Below are positions 25,335 through 37,379 of a stretch of DNA of 64,000 nucleotides, piece after piece (the stretch's first letter is position 1; every line of letters begins with the position of its first letter). The DNA lies in assembly GCA_030068075.1 (NCBI GenBank), contig CM057830.1:26754247-26818246 (forward strand), in the 5' to 3' direction. The notes beneath the pieces are model-generated. The model saw only the letters and a program-made list of their open reading frames with translations. It did not search any database and was not told the DNA's origin. This DNA comes from Paguma larvata. Taxonomy: Eukaryota; Chordata; Mammalia; Carnivora; Viverridae. The position numbers and the translations under genes are program-made.

Positions 25335-26175
25335 GCAAAACTAACACAAACCTAAGATACAAAAAGACCAGATTGGGATAAAGAGGAAATAATACTTGTT
25401 ACTGTAATTATCACATGTGGCTGTAATGTGAGTAAAATAAACAGGAAAGTGTTTTATTAAATGTAAAGGTCTCTACATTTAAGATATTACTACTACTGAA
25501 AGCCCATGAATTTGAGATCCTCCATGTAAAGCCATCCCTATTTGTTTAGAAACAGCAAAGCAACTATGATTATAAAATTATGGTTTAAATGTGCCTCTCT
25601 CATCCAAGAGAAAAAGAACATGCTAGGTACCTTGTGCCGATTCTGATTTCTAGATGGAGGCACTGGTACGTGTCTGTTCTGCATGGAAATAGGGAGCAGT
25701 GGTAAGGGAACTCACTCTGGCCAAGACTAGAAGCACAATGATTCTCAGCCCTCTGTACAAAGATTTCTCCATGAACAGGAACAAGAAATATTTGGAATTA
25801 AAATCTAGATGGGGAATAAGAAGATGCCAGAACAAGTTGTTCAAAAGAACTGAAACTGAAGACTCTTAACACAGAGCTGGCCTCTTAAGGCAAGATAATT
25901 CAGCTAAAATGTAGTCAGGGGACATGAACTTACGTATCAGTATTTAGGTTGTTTCATTATCAAGAGTTAGGCTCAGTTACCAAAAGGATTAAAGTCAACA
26001 CCAAAAAAGTGACTGCTATGATTACCACTTTGATAAGAGCACAAAAAAGAAATTATTTAATGAGATTAGAAGACTGGGAACATTCCTAAGACCTACTGCA
26101 GAAGCAGTAAAAGCAGGTAATGCCCCAAATCTTTCTTGCTGTATTAGTTTCCTTCCCAGCATGTGTTGTGCAATC
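25335..26175. other. Unique sequence
   Basis: No gene or nameable repeat. Confidence 0.45.
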
Positions 26176-26179
26176 ATTC

Positions 26180-26400
26180 AAAGAGCATGATGTTTGAAAT
26201 CTGATAAATCTGGTTGCGTTTCCAGTTGTCTCACAAGTAGTTTCAAGTCACTAAGGCTCACTTTCTAGATCACTAATATGGTGATAAAAAAACCTATGCC
26301 TGAGGTGTTCAAAATACTATCTACCTAAAATAATGCATGAGAAGTACCAAGTATTCCATCTAGAATATACATTTTTTTCAATATACATTAGGTATTATTC
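26180..26400 (+). repeat. MIR SINE (degraded)
   Basis: MIR-like order: 'aagagcatgatgtttgaaat', 'ctggttgcgtttccagttgt', 'cactaaggctcac', and a 3' part with 'gcatgagaagtacc'. Confidence 0.5.
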
Positions 26401-26460
26401 CACTAGCAATGATGTTTTGCAGCCTAAATTTGCAAGAATATTAGAAAAATGATGTTCTTA

Positions 26461-26676
26461 TTAATTCACCACAAAAAAAGAGACTTTGAATTTGAACCAA
26501 ACATGGAATGAGTAGACAGAAGTAACAACAATAAATATGAGAACAAGCTGAAGGCAATAATAAAGATATGAAAGAGGGGGAAAATCTGATACCAAGAAGA
26601 AACAGAGGTTTAAATTTTGCATGGCCATGCTATACCATAGTTGGTTACTTGGGGACATTTCTGCTTGGAAAAACAA
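26461..26676. other. Unique interval between MIR copies
   Basis: No gene. The 71-codon minus-strand frame is unremarkable. Confidence 0.35.
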
Positions 26677-26799
26677 TGAGATGAATCATACATCAGCAGA
26701 CTTGCTGTTAGGGTAACTGTATCATGCATTTCTTGGCCTTCCTAGACAGACAAGGAGTTCGGGTCACCAGAGCAGAAGGGACTTAGAGACTCTCTATGT

Positions 26800-26940
26800 G
26801 GTTTAAGAGAAAAAGTCACACTTCAGTGTTCCAAGACTTCTGTTCTATTTTTGGCCTTACTACAAACTAGAAGTCTTAAGCAAGTGTCTTTATCTATCTA
26901 GTTCCCAGTTTCCTCCTCATCCTCATGTGTCGAATTAAGA
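26800..26940 (+). repeat. MIR SINE (degraded)
   Basis: Contains 'cttaagcaagtgtctttatc' and 'cccagtttcctcctcatcc', matching the MIR core and the 'cctcagtttcctcatctg' region. It ends at the TSD-like repeat beginning at 26941. Confidence 0.5.
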
Positions 26941-27011
26941 CACTGGAGTAAGTATTCTTTGTTTGTTTTTTTTTATTTTTAATTTTTTTTTCACTGGACT
27001 AAGTCTTCTTT
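26941..27011 (-). repeat. T-rich tract between TSD-like repeats
   Basis: A 31-bp T-rich stretch (26961-26991) sits between cactggagtaagtattcttt (26941-26960) and cactggactaagtcttcttt (26992-27011), 18 of 20 matching. There is no element body. The form fits a tail-only retroinsertion on the minus strand. Confidence 0.65.
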
Positions 27012-27260
27012 AAAGGTCTCTGGGCTTTAAATTCTAGGCTTCTAAAAATTTCATCTATCTAGATGTATGCAATCAATACAATAAACACTATATTCGCATT
27101 CAGAAAAATCATGAACTCCTTATCAATAAAAAATACAGGACACCTCATTAGAAAATTAAGGATGAGAACAGCCTCTATACTAAAGATAACATCCACATGA
27201 CCAATTAACATTTCAAAGGGCTCTCTGACTCATTAGTCATGAGAAAAATAAAAGACAATG

Positions 27261-27448
27261 AGGGGCACCTGGGTGGCCCAGTTAAGCTTCAGTCTTTTGA
27301 TTTCTGCTCAGATATGATCTCACTGTTCATGAGAACATGAACTCCACGTTAAGCTCTGGACGGACAGTGCAGAGCCTGCCTGCGATTTTCTCTCTCCCAC
27401 TCTCTCTCCTCTCTCAAAAATAAATAAAATAAAATAAACATTTAAAAT
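27261..27448 (+). mobile_element. CAN-SINE nested in L1M
   Basis: Head 'ggggcacctgggtggcccag', with a short internal deletion after 'gttaagc', a CT-rich block and an AATAAATAAAATAAAAT tail. Probable TSD gacaatgag (27254-27262, overlapping the head by two bases) and gacaaagag (27449-27457). Confidence 0.92.
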
Positions 27449-27529
27449 GACAAAGAGGTACTGAAACTCCAAAACTTTCATATGCTAATGGTTAGTAAAT
27501 TTGTTTACCCACGTGAAAAAAATACCTAT

Positions 27530-27733
27530 GGGAGACTTGGGTACCTCAGTCAGTTAAGCATCAGATTTCAACTCAGGTCATGATCTCATGATTATGAGTT
27601 CAAACCCTGATTTGGGGTCTCTGCTGTCAGCACAGAACTCACCTCAGATCCTCTGCCCCCACCCCACCCCCCGCTACTCCCCCATGCACTGTCTCTCTCT
27701 CAAAAACAAGTGAACTTAAAAAAAAAAAAAAAA
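27530..27733 (+). mobile_element. CAN-SINE nested in L1M
   Basis: Diverged head 'gacttgggtacctcagtcag', B-box-like 'gagttcaaaccc', a C-rich stretch (about 27656-27683) in the pyrimidine block, and a poly(A) tail. No clear TSD, so it is probably older than its neighbour. Confidence 0.9.
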
Positions 27734-28375
27734 CAACATAGGACAGTCAACTAAAGACAGACACTTGGCTCTTCAGTGACCCAGTTTCACTTCTGGATGT
27801 TCAGAGTAGCATTATTTTTAGAGGTCCCAAATGCAATCAACCCACACAGCCATCAATAGCAAATGGAGCAAAGTATGGCATATTCGTGTGATGAGATTCT
27901 ATACAACCCTGAAATTGCACCGCAACTGCAAGCAGTGTAAGAGATCTCACAAACCTAACGATGAGAAACAGAAGTCAGACACAAGAGAGGACATACTACA
28001 TATTCCCAATAAAATACATTTTAGAAATGGCCTCTCTATGGTGTGTTAGCAGTCAGTATGATGCTTTTCATCGGGCAAGCATTGACTGAGACGGGTTAAG
28101 ACTGAGGTTGGCGGATTCTGGTGATATTTTCTCACTGTGAGTAATCACTGGAATGTTCCCTGTGAAAATTCATTAAGCTGTACACGTAGTGATTTCTGCA
28201 CTTTTATTTGTGTTATATTTCAATAAAAAAGTTTTAAAAACCAAGCCACACAGAACCGCTATGACCTACAAAGGAAAATTAGTCCGATAAATAAAGTTGG
28301 GAGAACATTTTCCTTCCCTTTAGTCTATACATCAGAGAGTCAGAAATAGAGACAGAGATGGGCACACATGCGTGA

Positions 28376-28379
28376 ATGT

Positions 28380-28411
<32 letters not shown>

Positions 28412-28412
28412 G
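28376..28412. repeat. Alternating (GC/CA)n tract, Z-DNA-prone
   Basis: 37 bp of perfect purine-pyrimidine alternation, with a (GC)n core followed by (CA)n. This is a second strong Z-DNA candidate. Confidence 0.92.
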
Positions 28413-28414
28413 AA

Positions 28415-29285
28415 GAGGGAAGTAGCACACCAGAAAAGAGTCAAGTAGAGGGAGGATGGAGGAAAGACCTTCTAGAATATTCAATCATTCGGACAATATC
28501 CTTCTCTTTTATTCCAAATTCTAATGTAAACATGTCTTTTTAAGTTCCTACGAGGCAAGAGTGAAGGTTCAGATCAGTTAAATTGGATATTGTTGAAGTT
28601 GGATGAAAGCTCCATGATTTAACACTATCTCCTCATGCTACAGGTCGGCAGAGCACTAGGCCTATGGTATATAAAATGTCGTCCTGTGTAAAGCGCCCTC
28701 CTGTGCAATCTCTGAGGTCTAATTCTGTGACTAATTTAAACATACATAAAATATTTTCAGGTACCTTCTGATTAAAGATGCATATACAGTGAGATAAGAC
28801 AGTGTGATTATTTTTCCAAAGATACCAAAGGAAAGAGTTTCCGTGTACATGACCTACCAACAGAAATATAATTGTTTTTCTCTTTTAAACCTCCTGAGAC
28901 CACGTTTACATGGCCATGCTCACAAAGGTTTAAAAAGGTGCAATCTCGTTGTCTGCAACTGACTTTTACAACACTGTAAAGCTCTACCTTTTAGATCTGA
29001 TTTCAGCGAAGACAGCCAACGGCCGGTAGGCACGCTGCTCTGTATCTTGAACAGAACGTTATGTTACTTCACCTTTTACTTTGAATTACTAACCATTTTT
29101 CACTGAATTTGTGCTCTTTCCCTTCAGCTATCATTTTGGTCTTTGATGGGCTTGCCAGTTCTCTATCACTCAAATGAGGAACCGTGGAAGCCTTGAGAGC
29201 TCATTCCCAAGCTGGCTTTTCTGTCTGGATTCCCAGCTGCTGCTGCCCTCTGGTAAGCTGTCACTATAGATATTTTTCTGTCCTC
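28415..29285. other. Unique sequence
   Basis: No gene or nameable repeat. Confidence 0.45.
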
Positions 29286-29289
29286 ATCC

Positions 29290-29402
29290 ACGTAAAGCAC
29301 ATTCATCTCTCAATTCCTCAGGGACCATTTCTTAGTCATCTTGCCCTAGCACAGAACCTGACAGAATTTATTAATAAATATTTGTTGGATGAATGGAAAG
29401 GA
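29290..29402 (+). repeat. L2 3' end
   Basis: Ends with the L2 signature 'agcacagaacctgacag', 'aataaatatttgttggatga' and 'atgga'. Upstream parts are too diverged to bound. Confidence 0.6.
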
Positions 29403-29770
29403 ACAGATACATGTCACTTCAGTGACCTCTAATCATGAAGAAATGGGCTCTGCTTCTCACCACCACGGCCACCAGAGCCAGTCCATGAAAGGGTCAGCAG
29501 GCAAAGGGACATGAATCTAAGATTCACACTCATCGTGTTACCATTTCTAAAATGGCCAGCCTTTGATTCACTCTCCTCTTTAGTGTACTTGTTACAGAAC
29601 ATAAATGAAGTCCTACAACTTGCCTAAAACCCATGAAATCCGTGGTTAACAGTAACGTTACTTTCCATAACCAGCTTAACTGGTGCTGGAATGCATAATT
29701 CCACCCACAGTAGGTAAAACAGGTATGTGTGCTAGTAAAATCAGAGCATCATGGTCCTTCAGACGGTAGC

Positions 29771-29875
29771 TACACTAATCTGGGTGAGCATTTTGTAATG
29801 TATTTCACTGTTGACTCGCTATGCTGTACACCTGTAACTATAATGTCAACTAGACTTCAATTAAGAAAAACAGAA
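29771..29875 (+). mobile_element. L1 3' UTR end
   Basis: Short sense fragment with 'ctaatctgggtgagcatttt', 'atgctgtacacctgtaact' and 'aatgtcaactagacttcaat', the terminal L1 3' UTR followed by an A-rich end. Confidence 0.72.
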
Positions 29876-29879
29876 TACT

Positions 29880-32755
29880 GATGATGTCCTGATGTTTTAC
29901 CCTGGAAGCATTACAATCAATTCTAACACTGCCATGAGCAGAGCAGATGAAGGCTGGTAATTTTATTTTACTTACTTTTGTTTTCTTTGTATTTGTCTCC
30001 AGATTGCCAGGAATGACAATATTATTTGGGAACTTTGAGAGGCGCCATCTACCTTCTAGTGTATATGGATAGTGATTCATCTTTGTGCCGTAGCCAACCT
30101 TGCAGTTCAGTCATCTCTCACTTCCTGTGTAAACTTCTGTCCAGACACTCTTTTTACCCATTTGTGGATTCCCTGCAGCGTACTATGGACTCTGTAAGCC
30201 CCAAATCCACCAAAATTTGTTTTCTGGAGTCCAGTCACTCCAGACACATACTGGGAACGTCTTCCATTTCAAATTAAAGCCATGTTTCCAAAGGCAGTGT
30301 ACCTGTATACTATTTCAAGTAGCCTTGCTTTATTTAGAAACCTCAATGCATACTGCAATGACTGTTTAGGGTTCAAACTATATAGTTTTCAACAAGAGTC
30401 TTTTTTCAAAATATTTACTTTCCAAAATTATCAAACAAGGTACTGCAACTTTATAGCTAACTCTATTTTTTCCATTTAAAGACAGTGTAAGTCCTGAAAA
30501 TATTTTTTATTAATATCTACAGAGTGAATTAAAATTGTGAAAAGTTGTATCCCTGCAGAGTATCTATAAATTTCATAAAAGTTAAAAAATAAAGACTTAA
30601 ATCTTTTAAAGCTTTAAAACACTATGGCCTAATGACAAATATTTGTTAGTTTATAAAATATAAGTTGCAATATATTTATCTCCAACTCCCAACATTTAAA
30701 TTTTCCTTCAAGTTATGACTGTTTGCTTCCTTGCTGTTATTTTATTATTTTTCTCCTTTGACCCTGACATATCATCTATGAAGACACCGGGATAAATGAA
30801 ACACCAACACTTGTGTTCATGTAGGAACCAGGCCTAAGAGCTACACAGTCAGACAACCATTTCTGTCCTCAGAGACGTAAATTTTCCTGAAGGATCTCTC
30901 GATTGCACACATATTTTAAATTCTTTTGGTTACTTGATCACACCTTGAAATAGACTTTAAATCAAAGAGAAAGGAGAGGCAAATTTATCTCTTTTCTAAA
31001 GAAATTAAAACACAGTGAGTTTTTATTTGCTGGAATAAAGGACAAAGAAAAAGTGGAATAAATGGAAAACCAGTTAGTTTTAAACCTCTGGTTTTTTTGC
31101 TTGCTTTTATTATTCTAACTTAAAACAAACAAAAGAAAACATAAAAAGACACAAAATCTTACCCAATACGCTCTGCCAAATGCTCCATTTTCAAAGAAGC
31201 AGGGTGCTTGCTTTACTTATTAGTGGTCTTTAGTAAAAATAGACCTAAAAAAGACTATCTCAGAAGGACCGTGTACTTTCCTAATTCCCTGAGAAGCTCA
31301 GTGATTATGAAGAATGCCAGCCAGAGCTCACTATTCTTACCCTTGGAATCTCAAAAAAGATCAAAATCTTTGATAGCAATAACCAGAACTAAATTTGCCA
31401 GGGGTAGAAGTCCTCCTCTTATCAGTGTCAGGCACGAAGCAATCTTTTCATGCAAAGCGAAAAGCCAGCCAACTAACAAAAAGATGTGTGTGACTACAAT
31501 TACATCAAATTAACTGGATGGATGGAAACAATACTTTTTAAGAATCTTTTCTCTTTTTTCACTTTACTTAACATGTTGGTTTCTATTTCCTTCTAAGATA
31601 AAGAGGAAATCAAATTGTGTTCACACACAAAACGGCTCCCGACAGTTTTTTTCTCAACTGTCTCTTTTGCCTTCCCTGAGCTTTATCCTCTTCCTCGCTG
31701 AGCCGCCCTCATCGCTCCATATCCCTAAACCAATAGGAAGAATTTCCTTCAGACCCTTAAGCCTTGTATCTGTTACCATAGAGACAGGCATCACAAGATA
31801 GCTGCTCAGTAACATCCTCATGGAAATAAAATAAGAATCCTATGGGTTTTACAAGAATTTCCAGTGCTACCAGTAAGCAGAAGTGATACCCTGCCCCAGG
31901 GGGAAAAAAAAAAAAAAAAAAGAAGGCAGGCATTTTAGTTTCACAGTCATGGAGATACAGAGTTGTCATTTATGACGGTGAATCCAGAATCCCTTAATTC
32001 TATGCTTAGAATCTGATGATGGTTTCTCATATGATATGGGGGGAAAAAAATCCCTTCTCTTATATCCACGTGGTCAGGGAAATCTAAATATCTCACTGCT
32101 AACTTTTAACTCTACCATGCCTCCTCAATCACTTTCTAATGGCCTCAACTGTTCTTGGATATTGCAGTGCCCAGATTTTTATTTTGCTCTTCTGTGATAC
32201 TCTCTATTCCATATTTGATCAAGAGAACCCTTACCTTTTTTTTAAAAGATGACAACCTGTCCAGAATTCTGTACAGCAAAAGCTGCTTCGAGAGTTTAAA
32301 GACCTATGAAGAGGGAAAAGGATACCGGCAAGAAGTGATTTCCACTCATTTTACCTAGTTTCCCATTGACTTGGGCACTTTCAGGAAGTCTAGTGAAATC
32401 ACGTATCTCAAGAGCAATAGTAAAAATAACTGAATCTCAGTAAATAGATAAGCTCAGCAAAATCACCGGGCCTCCGCAAAGCAGATGTGAGTAAGTGCAG
32501 AGACTTCCAATTTTCTCTTCCTGACATTAAATAATAAACATTCCTCAGCAAGTCAAAGCTCTCAATACATTAATAGCCAAGACGATCCCCTTGGTAACTC
32601 AGGAGCTGTGTATCTGAAGCACTTTTCTCTGTCTGTAACGCTGCAATATTTCAGGGGGTTGCAATTCTGTTTATTGCCTTCAGAGGATATTTAATTGTGA
32701 ACCAGCTTCTTTCTGCCACTCGACTTAATGAGCAAAAAGTGAAGTTCTCTTATCG
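29880..32755. other. Long unique block with an A18 run
   Basis: No gene or nameable repeat over about 2.9 kb. A run of 18 A at 31904-31921 has no TSD or element body that I can see. Confidence 0.4.
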
Positions 32756-32760
32756 TTGAG

Positions 32761-33082
32761 AGATGAGGCCGGCAAACTTGTGCTACCAAGGGCCAGGCAG
32801 TAAACCTTTTTGGCTTTGTGGCCCATGTGGTCTCTGTCTTAACTATCTAACGGCTATGTTAGCATGAAAACTACCTTAGACAACATGTAAACGAATAGGT
32901 TGTGGCGACCTCCCACTAAAACTTTATTAACAGACACCTAAATTGAAATTCATATATAATTTTCATATGTCGCAAAATAGTACTCATCTTCTAAAAACTC
33001 ATTTAGAAATGTAAACGCCGTTCTTAGCTGGCTGGCCAAACAGAGGAAGTATGGCACCTGGGCCATAATTTGCTGACTCCTA
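32761..33082 (+). mobile_element. hAT-Charlie-type non-autonomous DNA transposon
   Basis: The left end reads 'aggccggcaaact' and the reverse complement of the right end reads 'ggagtcagcaaatt': imperfect terminal inverted repeats. Inside are 'agggccaggcagtaaacc', 'ggctttgtggcccatgtggt' and 'aactttattaacag', which match a mammalian MER1-group element (MER33-like by recall). No transposase coding. Confidence 0.7.
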
Positions 33083-33084
33083 AT

Positions 33085-34700
33085 CTGGAGGGTCCCAGTG
33101 GAGTCAGAGAGACACTGAAAGAAAGATCTAAAAAGGGGGATATTTTTTTCATGAAATAATTAGAAACACAGATACTTAAAGTTAGATATTATATCAAACA
33201 TCTCCTTCTTTAATTTCTCTTTAGTGCAGGAAATCAACTCCCAGCACTGAACACTTTTCGAACAAGGAGTACATACAGTACCTCACACAGCAGTCTTTCT
33301 TGGCTTACACAATTAATCGCAAGAGTATTTTTTGTTCTATCAGAGAGATACAAATGAGTCTAATCCCTCTTCTACATCATAGCCCATTTAATATTTGAAG
33401 AATGTTTACCTTTTCTCTATTCTGGTTCTTTCAAGTCTTTTTTAACTTTCGCCCTCTTCTAGTAACTTCAATGCCCCTCAAATGTTGTGGTTCCTAGTGC
33501 CTTTCACCATCGAGACATTTTTCACTGAATACTCTTCCAAATGTTTCAGTTCCTGAGACCATGATGTTCCTCCAAACAAAAATCCTCCTAAAATGCGTTC
33601 CCTCTTTTTTCTTTCTTTGCTTAAAAGCTATATGTTCAACAATACCATATGAGATTATGACTGACACTGAAATGAAGGCCAACAAAATCATTACGTTTTA
33701 GTCAATGAATTACTGTTAAGCTTTAACTCTCTCACATACTATACTTGGATTAATTTTTGAACGTAAGCGCAGGATCTTATGCCTACTAAAATTCATCTTT
33801 TTGGTCTCCTTGCATTTTCCAGGTGGTCATAATCCTTTGGTCCCCTAATAAATCAATATATTCGCTCTCCTCTCCAGCTAAACTATTTTGATCTTCCTTC
33901 TTGTTTTGAGTATTAATATTTCACAAACCAAGCAGGGCAAATGTCGGAATTACAGGGCACACTATGAGAAATGAAGTCCAAATCAGACAGAGCCAAATGA
34001 ATAGAACCACATCACAGTCCTGCAGGAGGCCACTTCCTGGTTTACAATGATTCAAGTAATACATGAAAGACAGAATAACTTAGTAATTTAATTAATCCTT
34101 CAGACATATCAAATGGAAAACATTTCTCCGTCTTCACTAAATCATAAAAATCTTCAAAGAATCCCATGGTATAATCAGGCTAACTAGCTAAATCACCAAC
34201 TGTTTCCCAGAACCTTGGGGAACTTTGGTCTCTAGTCTACCTTTCCCCCTCATTCTAAACCAGCCCATCTTCCTCAGGAATTTTTACTTATTCCCCATGA
34301 GAGAAAAATACTGCTTATTTTTCCTAAAAGAAATTTCCAGTGTGAGGAGGTATTTACTATCCTGACCCTAATTATGGACTTTCTTCCTTCTTGTCCATTT
34401 CAGTTTGTTACCTTCAGGACCAATTTTCAATACTGTCGTGGCACTCTCTTTTTAAAGAGTTATGATTCCTTTCTCAGATATATGTGTGTGTCCCTGTGTG
34501 TGTATGCACACGCTTATGTGGTTTGGTTTTATTTGCTTTTTCATTCTTAAAAGTTAGATGGCAGGAGGACAACAGGATAGTAGGAAAAAACAAGCTTCTA
34601 GGGAAAAAAGATTTTGAAGAGTTTTTCTCTTTTTTTCACATGGTCACTTTCACTAATATTCAACACATTTTCATGATAAAAATCACTTGATCAACAAGGT
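33085..34700. other. Unique sequence
   Basis: No gene or recognisable repeat. Moderately pyrimidine-rich on the plus strand around 33350-33900. Confidence 0.4.
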
Positions 34701-34703
34701 ATA

Positions 34704-34905
34704 GGAGGCGTATTAGTTGGCCACAGCTGTCACAACAAATGTCACTGACGACTGGCTGAGAGAACAGAATGTATATTTCCAGTTTTGGAACAGTTCTTAA
34801 CTGATAGCCTCCCCTCGCTCCTCTTTCTGGACGAAGAGTGCTATGGCTCATCTGAAGGGGGGCAACTCCATCACGAGGGGGCGTTTTCACTTGACGGTAT
34901 TACCA
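34704..34905 (-). mobile_element. MLT1-like (ERVL-MaLR) LTR end, antisense
   Basis: Begins 'ggcgtattagttggccacag', the reverse complement of the MaLR LTR terminus, followed by 'gtcacaacaaatgtcact' and 'ttccagttttggaac'. The remainder is diverged. Non-coding. Confidence 0.6.
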
Positions 34906-35180
34906 TAAGAAAAGAACTAAGGGACGTTAATGAATAAAAAAAAGAAAAACGATAGTCCATTAGATTTTTTATCTAAAAGAGATAAATAGTTGCTACAGTT
35001 GCTTTTACAGTATGAACGCCTTGGAGAAAACAATCTAGGTTTGTAGAGGCTTGGGTAAAACCCACAGAGATTTGTACAAATAACCAATTCCATATTAAAA
35101 AATATTTCAATGTTTACAGTCTATTTCACTTGTCTCATCTCTTTATCACACGCTCTGTTTTTACGTTTCTTCCTCCTCTT

Positions 35181-35205
35181 CCCGCCCCCCCCACCCGCAC
35201 CCCCA
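35181..35205 (-). other. G-quadruplex-capable G-rich strand
   Basis: The plus strand is C-rich. The minus strand has four G runs of at least three bases with 1-2 base loops. Confidence 0.6.
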
Positions 35206-37352
35206 AACCTCTTCAGAAAACACAGAATTAGGCAACTGGGATTTGGGAACCTCACATGGTGTCACTTTGCATGCTAATCATCTTTCGGAGCTGGAAACAC
35301 TGGCCAGCATTTCCAACTCTTACAAAGGCATTTGTCAATAAGGGTATGCCTGCTCTTCAGGTGTGTGGCCCAAAGCCTTTAAGATTTCATTAATAACCAA
35401 CAGCTGGTGCCACCTAGCGTCTGTCCTCTCCATTCATCAGTGAAATCAAATCCAGAGTGCTTCCCAGCCGCAAACGAAGCAGCCTGAACCTACCAACAAA
35501 AACACCACAGTTTGGGCAGTCCCGTGGCTGCTTTAAATTACACTATCTTCATTGAAAAGAAAAGCTTCTTTTTTTTTTTAAGTAACTATGGTAACAGGAA
35601 CGTGTGGCTAACAGGAAGCTCGGATTTTTCTCACAGGGAGACAATTCACAAAAGCAGAGTCCCACTAAAATATGTACTGTGAAAGAGTTTTTCCAGACTT
35701 GATTGGTCACTTCAAATGGTTATGAAGTTGGGAAATAAAACTGGCAGACAAGAACTGTGTTTTAAACAAAAGTATAGACACAGCTGACTTTTGTCAACCA
35801 ACCAAGAAATAACCCTCTGTCACCTGACACAAAAATCTCTGCCAGTCTTTGAGCTTCCCAAAGATTAAACAAGTACTAAAACAGACTGTACAAAAGCACA
35901 TACGGCGCTCTTAACAGAAAATCATTAGGTCGCCTGAATCGCATTATTTAAAATGTGTCTGCTGCTAAAGCTAGACATCTACAAAACCATTTTCTTTCAT
36001 GCTATATGGATTAAGAATGATAGATTTGACCACAGTATGCATGCTTCAAGGTTAAAAAGTACTCATCTATATGCAGGACTATTTTTCAAAACATAAGTTA
36101 GCAATTAATTTGGAGGAATCCAAGTGGTATAATTAGCCCATCGGTTTCTAATTGATTCACCAGTATTTAAACACATGGTGTTTTAAGTCACTCTTTCTAA
36201 GAGGAATACGTAATTGAAAAACATGGACTAACATTCAGGGAAAAAAGTTACATAACAGCCAGTAGTGTTCCTTGACCACGCTAACGGAGATATTACAACT
36301 ACTAGAGAAAAGATACAGCACATAGGAGCAATACCATATACACTGAAAGGTCATACTAGATGTTCATACATGATGGTCTATTAACTTGGATGATTTAGCT
36401 ACTCAGGTTATTGGAGAGACTGGGCAGAGAGCTGAAAAATTCTGTCTTATACAGATAATTAACAACCCTGCTTTCCACACTCCGGAAAAGCTATTTATGT
36501 ATTATATGACATGTGTTTTAAACAATCACTTGTTAAAAACAGCTTTGAATGTTTTATTTTCGTGTTACCCTAGTGGTGATAAAAATTATTTCAATACGTT
36601 CGGTCCGACATATACTCAGTGACATATCCCCATGACAGCGTCTGAAGATAGAATATGGAAATGATGCCTAGTTTCTACAAAAAGCTTAAATTGTTCCCCT
36701 TTCCCAAAAAACTTTATTTTTGGAGCCAGATACAGTCCAGGCTCATGCTTCATTTGTTTAAAAGTACTTATAAGTATAATCCACTTACTATATGAGAAAG
36801 AAATATTGCAAAACAGCACAAGGGTGCTAAAAATTGTACGCAGGCAAGGGAGAATGTAAGACAAAACTCATTCAGATCTCAACATAATTAAATAAATAAA
36901 TGCTCCAATTTTCACTAATTTATCATTTTCTGTCATTTTTCATTAACAGCTTTCAAAAAGCCCTATCAGAAACAAGCTGATACAGAGAAATTAAGAGCAG
37001 TAATCAAGCGAGAAATGATAGACCAGCTGGGTCGACATCAACTTGGCAAAACGTGAATACAGTTCAATAGCCGAAACAGATGCTGGAGTTGTTGAAAAGC
37101 CCTGCAGGAGATATTGATGTATTTTCTTCATAGAATGCAGAATGACTGAATAAATGTCAAAAGCCCAAAATTGATGAGAAAAGACTGACAGCCAAACTCC
37201 TTATAAAACAGGAACGAAGTATAACAATTTTCAACCTATCCAAACATTCTATGCATTTTCCTTTCTCTCAACGTCTGAATATGCCAATAGATCAATCAGT
37301 CCTTGTAACTAAACATCAGGTAACTGAGTCGGGGTAGATTTCCCCATAGATT

Positions 37353-37379
37353 CCCCCCCCCCACACTCCCCCACCCCCC
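37353..37379 (-). other. G-quadruplex-capable G-rich strand
   Basis: Three plus-strand C runs (10, 5 and 6 bases) give a minus strand whose longest G run can supply two tetrad columns. Confidence 0.6.

Larger units (their letters stand above)
27110..28245 (+). mobile_element. Ancient L1M (ORF2 end and 3' UTR), split by two SINEs
   Basis: Sense L1M. 27120-27260 matches ORF2 around 'cattagtcatgagaaaaata'. 27735-28050 matches the last ORF2 codons ('gcaaagtatggcatattcg', 'gagatctcacaaac'). 28050-28245 is the 3' UTR, ending 'tcattaagctgtacacg', 'gttatatttcaataaaaaag'. No intact frame. SINEs at 27261 and 27530 interrupt it. Confidence 0.78.

Noticed and set aside
31904..31921. A18 run as the tail of a processed pseudogene
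   Set aside because: No TSD and no recognisable transcript-derived body upstream.
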